DNA from: an uncultured Bacteroidales bacterium
GTDB lineage: Bacteria > Bacteroidota > Bacteroidia > Bacteroidales > F082
Direction: 5' to 3'
DNA: 37,205 nucleotides
NCBI GenBank assembly: GCA_937877465.1
Contig: CALFIT010000115.1
Span: 1-37,205 of the forward strand
The notes beneath the pieces are model-generated. The model saw nothing but the letters and a program-made list of their open reading frames with translations, was not told where the DNA came from and did no database searches. A program made the translations under genes and the position numbers. Shown piece by piece: positions 31,291 through 37,205 of the stretch; within the stretch, counting starts at the first letter, position 1; each line of letters begins with the position of its first letter.

Positions 31291-31302
31291 GGCAACATTT
31301 CA

Positions 31303-31341
31303 TAAAAAAGGCGCAAGGTCGACCGACTTTGCGCTTTTTTT
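31303..31341 (+). terminator. efp terminator
   Basis: Stem GCGCAA (31311-31316) / TTGCGC (31329-31334) preceded by A-rich sequence and followed by seven T (31335-31341). The T run ends 2 nt before the lpxD promoter box. Confidence 0.88.
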
Positions 31342-31342
31342 G

Positions 31343-31350
31343 TATTTTTG
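31343..31350 (+). promoter_or_regulatory. -7 promoter element for lpxD
   Basis: TATTTTTG matches TAnnTTTG, 26 nt upstream of the ATG at 31376. Its -33 region falls within the efp terminator hairpin. Confidence 0.55.
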
Positions 31351-31375
31351 CGTTTCATTTCATAATCCCATTCCG

Positions 31376-32317
31376 ATGAAAATCCAAAAAACTACCCTAA
31401 AAGCCGTCGCGGAACTCATTGAAGCCAAATACATTGGCGAACCCGACTTTCCCGTTACCGGCCTCAACGAAATCCACAAGGTGGAGGCAGGCGACATCAC
31501 CTTCGTTGACCATCCGAAATACTACGCCAAAGCGCTCAACTCGGCGGCAACGGTCATCCTTATTAATAAAGAGGTGGTTTGTCCTGAAGGCAAGGCGCTC
31601 CTTTTGCACCTCGACCCCTTCGATGCCTTCGTCCGCCTGATGCGCTATTTCCGTCCGTTTGAGCCACAAACCACGCCCATCAGCGACAGCGCGACGATAG
31701 GCGAGGGGACACTCATCATGCCGGGCAGCTTCGTGGGCCATCACACCGTCATCGGGAAGAACTGCCTCATCCATCCCAACGTGACCATCTACGACCACTG
31801 CGTGATTGGCGACAACGTCATCATCCACTCGGGCAGCGTCATCGGGGCCGACGGCTACTATTTCCAACGCCGCAACGAAGGCTTCAAGAAGTTTGAGTCG
31901 TTTGGCCGCGTGGTCATCGCCGACGACGTGGAGATCGGTGCCCTATGCAGCATCGACCGTGGCGTCACCTCCGACACCATCATCGAGAGCGGCACCAAGC
32001 TCGACAACCACTGCCAAATCGGGCACGACAGCTACATCGGCCACAACTGCCTCATCGGTGCCCATGCCGCCATCGCCGGCGTGACGCGCATCGAGGACGA
32101 CGTCATCCTCTGGGGGCGCGTGTGCATCAACAAGGACTTGGTCATCGGCACGGGCGCGGTCGTACTGGCTACCTCAGCCGTCGACAAGAACATTGAGCCT
32201 GGCAAGGCCGTCTTCGGCGTGCCGGCCCAAGAGGTGAGGAAGCAATGGCGCGAACAGGCCGCCCTTCGCCAACTGCCTGATTTCCTGAGGGAATACTACA
32301 GATCGCATCAATCATAA
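31376..32317 (+). CDS. lpxD: UDP-3-O-acylglucosamine N-acyltransferase (LpxD)
   Basis: 313-residue lipid A enzyme that adds the N-linked 3-hydroxyacyl chain to UDP-3-O-acyl-glucosamine. The N-terminal uridine-binding domain (about 1-100) includes ITFVDHPKYY. From about residue 100 on, a left-handed beta-helix of hexapeptide repeats (IGE, IGK, IGD, IGA, IGH) is visible. His217 in QIGHDSYIG aligns with the catalytic His of E. coli LpxD. The C-terminus (EVRKQWREQAALRQ) is shorter than in E. coli. The ATG at 31376 is preferred because the frame's upstream extension to 31340 runs through the promoter. Confidence 0.93.
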   Translation: MKIQKTTLKAVAELIEAKYIGEPDFPVTGLNEIHKVEAGDITFVDHPKYYAKALNSAATVILINKEVVCPEGKALLLHLDPFDAFVRLMRYFRPFEPQTTPISDSATIGEGTLIMPGSFVGHHTVIGKNCLIHPNVTIYDHCVIGDNVIIHSGSVIGADGYYFQRRNEGFKKFESFGRVVIADDVEIGALCSIDRGVTSDTIIESGTKLDNHCQIGHDSYIGHNCLIGAHAAIAGVTRIEDDVILWGRVCINKDLVIGTGAVVLATSAVDKNIEPGKAVFGVPAQEVRKQWREQAALRQLPDFLREYYRSHQS

Positions 32318-32319
32318 CG

Positions 32320-32383
32320 ATGGCCTATGGCTAATGGCCTGCCTCTCGGTTAGAGCAGGCCATAGCCATAAGCCATTGGCCAT
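32320..32383. repeat. Large imperfect inverted repeat between lpxD and the hydrolase gene
   Basis: ATGGCCTATGGCTAATGGCCTG (32320-32341, in 7-nt-like steps of ATGGC words) pairs with the right arm 32356-32383, apart from a 6-nt insertion in the right arm. The loop is about 14 nt. Built from repeated ATGGCC/ATGGCT words, it is a possible transcription barrier but has no T tract. Confidence 0.7.
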
Positions 32384-32400
32384 GGTCAAAAAACACAAGC

Positions 32401-33318
32401 ATGAAAAGAATAACGGTACTATTAGCACTTCTCCTTGCGGGCTTGACGGCTTTTGCGCAGGATATGCAGACCTTCCAATATGCCGAGCGCGACTCATTGC
32501 AACTTTATCTTGACTTCTATTCTCCTGAAAGCGTGAACGATAGCACGATTTGCCTGGTTTATGTCTTCGGCGGAGGCTTCATCGGCGGTCACCGCGACGG
32601 CGAGTGGGAGAAGGCCTATTTCAAGCAGTTGGTTGATGAGGGCTTCCAAGTGGCATCCATCGACTACCGCTTGGGCTTGAAAGGCGCGAAGAACCTTGGC
32701 ATTTTCAATACCGAGCCGTTGGAGAAGGCTGTCTATATGGCCACGGAGGACGCCATTTCGGCTTTGGCTTATCTGCTCGAACATTCCGATGAGTTGAAAA
32801 TCAACAGGGAATGGATTGTGATGACAGGCTCAAGTGCGGGCGCCATCACTTCGTTGCAAACGGATTATGCCATGTGCAACGGCTATCTGAACGCCGACAT
32901 CTTGCCCGACGATTTCCGCTTGGCGGGTGTGGTGAGCTATGCCGGCGCCATCTTCTCGCACGAGGGCAAGGTGAAATACCGCAACCGCGAGCCCGCCCCG
33001 ACCATGATGTTTCATGGAATGGAAGACAACTTGGTGTCATACAAGGGGATAAGTTCCTTCAAAGTGGGCTTTTTCGGCACCGATGCCTTGGTGAAGTGTT
33101 TCGGGAAGTACGGCTATCCCTATTTTGCCCGCCGTTTCGAGGGCTATGGCCACAGCATCGCCATGGCTGGTCCGCTTACGGTTGACGACCTTGTTTGGTT
33201 CTGCCGACATTATGTCTACGGCAAGGAACAGTTGCAGGTGGACGGCACCTATTGTCAGCTCGACAAGTCGAAGATGCCCGAACATGATATTTATTCGTTT
33301 AAGGAATTGTATAAATAA
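32401..33318 (+). CDS. Secreted alpha/beta hydrolase (carboxylesterase-like)
   Basis: 305 residues. MKRITVLLALLLAGLTAFAQ is a Sec signal peptide. The oxyanion-hole segment VFGGGFIGG (residues 55-63), nucleophile Ser145 in GSSAGA, Asp209 in HGMEDN and His251 in GYGHS make a complete triad of the HSL/carboxylesterase type. The substrate is unknown; feruloyl or acetyl esterases acting on plant polysaccharide have this architecture, but nothing nearby proves that. A 22-bp inverted repeat precedes it, and the convergent tRNA-Ser genes follow after a terminator. No TAnnTTTG box seen upstream. Confidence 0.85.
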   Translation: MKRITVLLALLLAGLTAFAQDMQTFQYAERDSLQLYLDFYSPESVNDSTICLVYVFGGGFIGGHRDGEWEKAYFKQLVDEGFQVASIDYRLGLKGAKNLGIFNTEPLEKAVYMATEDAISALAYLLEHSDELKINREWIVMTGSSAGAITSLQTDYAMCNGYLNADILPDDFRLAGVVSYAGAIFSHEGKVKYRNREPAPTMMFHGMEDNLVSYKGISSFKVGFFGTDALVKCFGKYGYPYFARRFEGYGHSIAMAGPLTVDDLVWFCRHYVYGKEQLQVDGTYCQLDKSKMPEHDIYSFKELYK

Positions 33319-33334
33319 TTGAAATACAATGTAA

Positions 33335-33367
33335 TAAAAAAAGTCGGACGCGTTGCCCGACTTTTTT
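33335..33367. terminator. Bidirectional terminator between the hydrolase gene and tRNA-Ser genes
   Basis: AAAAAAAGTCGG (33335-33346) pairs with CCGACTTTTTT (33357-33367) around a 10-nt loop. On the minus strand it follows the tRNA-Ser(CGA) 3' end by 7 nt. Confidence 0.9.
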
Positions 33368-33373
33368 GTTTTG

Positions 33374-33459
33374 CGGAGAGAAAGGGATTCGAACCCTTGG
33401 AACGCAAAGCGTTCAACGGTTTTCGAGACCGCCCCGATCGACCACTCCGGCATCTCTCC
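33374..33459 (-). tRNA. tRNA-Ser (anticodon CGA)
   Basis: 86 nt including discriminator G. Acceptor GGAGAGA/TCTCTCC, anticodon loop CTCGAAA (CGA), a long variable arm GAACGC-TTT-GCGTTC, and T loop GGGTTCGAATCCC. CCA is not encoded. Second gene of a two-tRNA unit. Confidence 0.97.
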
Positions 33460-33490
33460 AGTGGCTTCGGTAGGTGATGCGCTCACCTTG

Positions 33491-33575
33491 CGGAGACAGA
33501 GGGATTCGAACCCCCGAAGCCTTTCGGCTTAACGGTTTTCAAGACCGCCGCTATCGACCACTCAGCCATATCTCC
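33491..33575 (-). tRNA. tRNA-Ser (anticodon UGA)
   Basis: 85 nt including discriminator G. Acceptor GGAGATA/TGTCTCC (one G-U), anticodon loop CTTGAAA (TGA), variable arm AAGCC-GAAA-GGCTT, and T loop GGGTTCGAATCCC. CCA is not encoded. It lies 31 nt upstream of tRNA-Ser(CGA) in one transcript with the promoter at 33580-33587. Confidence 0.97.
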
Positions 33576-33579
33576 GCTG

Positions 33580-33587
33580 CAAAAGTA
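33580..33587 (-). promoter_or_regulatory. -7 promoter element for the tRNA-Ser pair
   Basis: Minus strand TACTTTTG matches TAnnTTTG, 5 nt from the mature tRNA 5' end, so transcription would start almost at the tRNA itself with hardly any leader. Confidence 0.6.
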
Positions 33588-33759
33588 CAAAATTTCTCAA
33601 TCGGTCAAGGATTTGCCCGAAAAAAAAGTTTTTTTGCAGCCCCAAAAAGGGCTTTTGTGTATTTTTAACTACTTGAAAAACAGTTTGTTATGTTTTATGT
33701 TGCCAGAATTAGGTATTTTCATGCCGCCACTCCATCTTTCTATGTTTCGATTAAAATCT

Positions 33760-33790
33760 TACCTTTGCAAGGCCGAAATGTATATCTTTG
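33760..33790 (+). promoter_or_regulatory. Two tandem -7-like elements before the GWxTD gene
   Basis: TACCTTTG (33760-33767) and TATCTTTG (33783-33790) both match TAnnTTTG, 15 nt apart. The second is 24 nt from the ATG. The remaining gap (33588-33759) is AT-rich and shows no gene. Confidence 0.45.
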
Positions 33791-33813
33791 CATCAAAATT
33801 AAACCATCGAAAT

Positions 33814-35298
33814 ATGAAGAAGACTTTTGTCATGTCGTTGTTGGTACTGCTCGCGCTGGCCGGCAACGCCCAAACGAGGACGAAACGACTGAGACCTTAC
33901 CTATCCACGACCACCTATTGTGCGCCAGGGCTGACGCCTTACGTCGAGAACGCCATCGCCATCGAGAACCGGTCGGCGACCTACAAGGAGTTTGAGCCGG
34001 GCAAGTTCAAGGCCACGGTGGAAATCACGACGATGTTCAGGCCCTACGGCGACTCGTTGGTCTGCAACCTGTCGAAAATCGCCTTGGACAGCCCCGTGGT
34101 GACCGACACCGCCAACCTCGACGGCGCTTTCATCGACCAGCAACGCTTCTCGTTGCCCAACGGAGAATACGAGATGGAAATCAGCATCACCGACATGAAC
34201 AGCGGCGAGGCGCTTCCTTCCACGACCGTCACCGTCAGCCTCGACTTCAAGGAGGGTATCCCATCCATCTCCGACATCCTGCTGTTCGACTCCTACGCCA
34301 AGGCCGACCAACTCTCGGCTTGCACCAAGAGCGGCTGCGACTTCCTGCCGAGGGTGTATCCGTTCTACGGGCAGTCGGAGGACAAGTTGAAGTTTTATGC
34401 CGAGCTTTACAACAGCGACCAACTGTACGACGAAGGCAAATACCTCGTCAACTATTACATTGAGACGGTGGAGTCGTCGAACCAGATGAAGGACTACAGC
34501 TTCAGCAAGCGTTTCGACGTGGGACAGGTGAACATCCTGCTTAACACCATCGACATCAAGGACTTGCCTTCGGGCAACTATTACCTCGTGGTGGAGATGC
34601 GCGACCGCAGCAACGCCTTGATCTGCTCCAACAGCTGCTTCTTCCAACGCAGCAACCCGAGTGTGGGCTTCGACACGGGCGACCTTGCCAGCGTCAACGT
34701 TGCCAACACTTTCGTGAGCCAAATCACCGAAATCGACACGCTGCGCAAATACATCCGCTATCTCGACCCGATTTGCACGGAGATGGAACGCGACTATTCC
34801 AGCAACCTCGTGAGGACCGACGACATGACCACGATGCAGCAGTTCCTGTTCAACTTCTGGAGCACGCGCTCGCCCATGAACCCGAAGCAGGGCTTCGACG
34901 ACTACTTGGCCGCCGTCCGTCGCGTCAACATGTCGTTCAAGACCTCCTCGTATCCGGGCTACCGCACCGACCGTGGCTACGTGTTCCTGAAATACGGCCA
35001 GCCCGACAAGATCATGGAAAGCCCTAACGAACCCGGTGCCTATCCTTACGAGATTTGGCATTACTACACGGTGGCCAACCAGCGCAACAAGCGTTTCGTC
35101 TTCATGTCGAAAGACTCGGCGGCCAACGACTACCAACTGATCCATTCCGACGTGGTGGGCGAAATCAACAACCCGCGCTGGCAACTCGAAATCTACAGCC
35201 GCATCTACGGTCAGGGCTACGACCAAGGCGTCGACCAAACCGAATACGAAAGGGGCTGGGGGTCGCACGCCGGCGATTTGTACGACAATCCGAGATAA
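33814..35298 (+). CDS. GWxTD domain-containing secreted protein
   Basis: 494 residues. MKKTFVMSLLVLLALAGNAQ is a Sec signal peptide. The middle is strand-rich. The C-terminal third has the features of the GWxTD domain: FLFNFWSTRSPMNP, then GYRTDRGYVFLKYGQPD, then PYEIWHYY. GWxTD proteins are found in Bacteroidota and relatives and have no assigned function. The start at 33814 gives the signal peptide and lies just after the promoter boxes; the open frame extends upstream into non-coding sequence. The next gene begins 6 nt after the stop, so this heads an envelope operon with the acyltransferase and glycosyltransferase. Confidence 0.87.
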   Translation: MKKTFVMSLLVLLALAGNAQTRTKRLRPYLSTTTYCAPGLTPYVENAIAIENRSATYKEFEPGKFKATVEITTMFRPYGDSLVCNLSKIALDSPVVTDTANLDGAFIDQQRFSLPNGEYEMEISITDMNSGEALPSTTVTVSLDFKEGIPSISDILLFDSYAKADQLSACTKSGCDFLPRVYPFYGQSEDKLKFYAELYNSDQLYDEGKYLVNYYIETVESSNQMKDYSFSKRFDVGQVNILLNTIDIKDLPSGNYYLVVEMRDRSNALICSNSCFFQRSNPSVGFDTGDLASVNVANTFVSQITEIDTLRKYIRYLDPICTEMERDYSSNLVRTDDMTTMQQFLFNFWSTRSPMNPKQGFDDYLAAVRRVNMSFKTSSYPGYRTDRGYVFLKYGQPDKIMESPNEPGAYPYEIWHYYTVANQRNKRFVFMSKDSAANDYQLIHSDVVGEINNPRWQLEIYSRIYGQGYDQGVDQTEYERGWGSHAGDLYDNPR

Positions 35299-35304
35299 TG
35301 CCGC

Positions 35305-36192
35305 ATGAAGAAAATCGGGTTTCATATCGTGAAGCTGTGGGCCGGTTTCCTGTCGGTTCACCCTTTTTGGCTGCTCTATCTGAAGTCCGACTGCTATTTC
35401 TTTTTGGTGTATCATGTGGCACGTTATCGCCGTAAGGTGGTGAGGGATAACCTGTTGCGCTCGTTTCCCGAAAAAGACATGAAGACCATCAAGGCCATCG
35501 AGCGGCAGTATTACCGCAACCTCTGCGACCTTTTTGTGGAGGCACCGAAGATGATGCGCATGGGCGCCAACGGCTACCGCAAACGCATCACGTTCACCAA
35601 TCCCGAATTGGCGACGCAGCTCTACGAGCAGCGCAAGAATGTGTTCTACGCCATCCCGCATTCGGGCAACTGGGAGTGGTTTGGCAAGCTGATCCCCGAA
35701 CTCTCGCCCAACAAGGGCTTGGCCGTATACAAAAGGGTGAAAAACGAGGTCTTCGAGCGGCTCATGCTCGCGATGCGCACCCACGACTGCGCGTTGGAGA
35801 TGGTGGAGTCGAACCTCGTCCTGAAACGCCTCACGCAGCTCCGAAGCCAACCTTGCTCGGTGCTGATGATGGCCGACCAAACGCCCCACGGCTTGGATTC
35901 CGACTATTGGACCGAGTTCCTGCATCAAGACACCTGCTGGTTCCGAGGCTTGGAACGCATCGCCAAGACGCTCGACTATGCCGTGGTCTTCGTCGACATG
36001 AAACGGCAGGGTAGGGGACGTTATGTGGTGACTTTCAGGCTGATAACCGACAGCCCGAAGGAAACGACGAAGGACGAGATTATGGAAAGCTATGTGCGCT
36101 GCGTCGAGCAGTTCATCAATGCCAACCCCGACAACTGGCTGTGGTCGCACAGGAGATGGAAACACCAACGGAACCAAGAGGTGAAGCAATGA
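35305..36192 (+). CDS. LpxL/HtrB-like lipid A (lysophospholipid) acyltransferase
   Basis: 295-residue inner-membrane acyltransferase of the lipid A late acyltransferase family. The catalytic HxxxxE motif is HSGNWE, His119-Glu124. A hydrophobic N-terminal anchor (about 11-27) precedes it, and MADQTPHG plus the C-terminal NPDNWLWSHRRWK are family landmarks. It probably adds a secondary acyl chain to lipid A, or a chain to an ornithine-type lipid; the acceptor is inferred. Its stop overlaps the start of the glycosyltransferase gene by 4 bp (ATGA at 36189-36192). Confidence 0.9.
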   Translation: MKKIGFHIVKLWAGFLSVHPFWLLYLKSDCYFFLVYHVARYRRKVVRDNLLRSFPEKDMKTIKAIERQYYRNLCDLFVEAPKMMRMGANGYRKRITFTNPELATQLYEQRKNVFYAIPHSGNWEWFGKLIPELSPNKGLAVYKRVKNEVFERLMLAMRTHDCALEMVESNLVLKRLTQLRSQPCSVLMMADQTPHGLDSDYWTEFLHQDTCWFRGLERIAKTLDYAVVFVDMKRQGRGRYVVTFRLITDSPKETTKDEIMESYVRCVEQFINANPDNWLWSHRRWKHQRNQEVKQ

Positions 36193-37205
36193 AAGTGGCC
36201 GTCGTCATATTGAACTACAACGGACGGAAGTTCTTGGAGCAGTTTCTGCCCAATGTCATCGCGAATTGCGACCCCGCCATGGCGGAGGTCGTGGTGGCCG
36301 ACAACGCCTCCACCGACGATTCGGTGGCATTCATGCGCGGGCGTTTCCCTGAGATACGCCTGATCGAGAACGGCAGCAACGGAGGCTTCGCGACGGGCTA
36401 TAATTTGGCTCTGCAACAGGTTGAGGCCCAATATTATGTGTTGCTCAACTCGGATATCGAGGTCGCGCCCCATTGGATCGAACCCGTCGTCGCAATGATG
36501 GATGCCGACCCTCAGATTGCTGCCTGTCAGCCCAAAATATTGTCGTATTACCACAAGGAGCAGTTCGAGTATGCCGGCGCCAGCGGCGGGTTCATCGACA
36601 AGTACGGCTATCCTTTCTGTCGCGGCAGGATTTTCCAACACCTTGAGGAGGACAAGCATCAGTATGATACGCCGATGGAGGTCTTCTGGGCCACGGGCGC
36701 TTGCATGTTCGTCCGCGCCGACCTCTATCATCGGATTGGCGGCTTGGACGACAGTTTCTTTGCCCACATGGAGGAGATCGACCTCTGCTGGCGGCTGAAG
36801 AACGCGGGCTACAAGGTGTATTGCTGTCCGCAGGCGCGGGTCTACCACATCGGGGGCGGCACCTTGCCCAAGAACTCGCCGCGCAAGACCTACCTCAACT
36901 TCCGCAACAACCTCTCGCTGTTGGTGAAGAACCTGCCCGAGCGTCGCGTGAAGCGCACCATCGCCTATCGCATCGTCCTCGACTGGGTGGCGGCGTTCAA
37001 GTTCCTCTTCCAAGGCTGCCCCGACGACTTCCGGATGGTCTTCAAGGCGCATCGCGACTTCTACAAACGCTTGCCGTCGCTGCGCGAGCAGCGAAAAGGC
37101 AGTGAGCATCGGCAAGTGAGTTGCGTCTATCGTCGCAACATCGTCTTCGACAACGTCCTTCGCGGCAAGAAGAAGTTCAGCCAGTTGAAGGCTGAGAGGT
37201 TTACG
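36189..37205 (+). CDS. Family 2 glycosyltransferase, C-terminus cut off by window edge
   Basis: 339 codons are open to the window end. It begins MKVAVVILNYNGRKFLEQFL, a GT-A nucleotide-sugar-binding fold, with VVVADNAST at residues 34-42 and the acidic metal-site segment LLNSDIEV (Asp89). FWATGACMFVRADLYHRIGG and FAHMEEIDLCWRLKNAGY are typical of rhamnosyltransferase-like GT2 enzymes. It overlaps the acyltransferase gene by 4 bp. A role in LPS or other surface glycan assembly is likely; donor and acceptor unknown. Confidence 0.92.
   Translation, partial: MKVAVVILNYNGRKFLEQFLPNVIANCDPAMAEVVVADNASTDDSVAFMRGRFPEIRLIENGSNGGFATGYNLALQQVEAQYYVLLNSDIEVAPHWIEPVVAMMDADPQIAACQPKILSYYHKEQFEYAGASGGFIDKYGYPFCRGRIFQHLEEDKHQYDTPMEVFWATGACMFVRADLYHRIGGLDDSFFAHMEEIDLCWRLKNAGYKVYCCPQARVYHIGGGTLPKNSPRKTYLNFRNNLSLLVKNLPERRVKRTIAYRIVLDWVAAFKFLFQGCPDDFRMVFKAHRDFYKRLPSLREQRKGSEHRQVSCVYRRNIVFDNVLRGKKKFSQLKAERFT

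Noticed and set aside
33901..36189. 762-codon open frame on the minus strand opposite the GWxTD and acyltransferase genes
   Set aside because: It is a shadow of two well-supported plus-strand genes; its His/Val/Arg-rich translation has no recognisable domain and GC-rich codons create long antisense frames.

Overview
The window comes from a member of the phylum Bacteroidota, most likely order Bacteroidales. The evidence is a fused SecDF, several Bacteroidota-restricted families (DUF4290, DUF4293, DUF3078, DUF3843, a GWxTD protein), a Rho with a long disordered insert, a MurA with Asp in place of the catalytic Cys, LpxD, and start sites mostly without Shine-Dalgarno sequences. Instead, most transcription units are preceded by the Bacteroidota -7 element TAnnTTTG. 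The bulk is GC-rich, conserved housekeeping chromosome. One visibly AT-rich accessory stretch lies at about 25.6-28.4 kb. There is no transposase, integrase, CRISPR array or phage gene.

Layout. Positions 1-11.7 kb are almost all minus strand: secDF (cut by the window edge), an ABC-2 exporter pair, dnaJ-grpE, murA, a DUF4290 gene, a UvrD/PcrA helicase and tRNA-Lys(UUU). From 11.8 to 20.2 kb: a YciO-type protein, a divergent PurF paralogue that has lost the glutaminase nucleophile, the small SRP RNA, a family M49 dipeptidyl peptidase III, mpl (murein recycling), rho and a DUF4293 membrane protein. From 20.2 to 23.5 kb: a YfcE-type phosphodiesterase, a DUF3078 outer-membrane-like protein, a secreted tandem TonB_C protein and the rlmB/trmH-type rRNA methyltransferase.

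The region at 23.4-28.4 kb is the most unusual. The last 22 codons of the rlmB-like gene, plus its downstream promoter and leader, recur about 2.1 kb further on as a gene-less remnant (25555-25674). A DUF5618-like gene and a DUF3843 gene lie between the two copies. After the second copy come a DUF4160-DUF2442 pair (a toxin-antitoxin-like arrangement), a nested 116-nt hairpin element, and three AT-rich genes for a secreted protein and two lipoproteins, two of which share a 28-nt leader motif. This looks like cargo accumulated at the 3' end of rlmB by recombination.

From 28.5 kb the core resumes: a DPP5-like S9 lipoprotein peptidase, EF-P, LpxD, a secreted alpha/beta hydrolase, two minus-strand tRNA-Ser genes (CGA and UGA), a GWxTD protein, an LpxL/HtrB-like acyltransferase and a family 2 glycosyltransferase cut by the window end. 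Envelope biogenesis dominates the gene content (SecDF, MurA, Mpl, LpxD, LpxL-like, GT2), alongside proteostasis and peptide use (DnaJ, GrpE, DPP III, DPP5-like).

Intergenic DNA holds several repeat families: a composite tract with CAACTGAAAACTGC-type units at 8.4 and 21.8 kb, a REP-like inverted repeat at 5.1 kb with a half copy at 14.1 kb, and an unrelated large inverted repeat at 32.3 kb.
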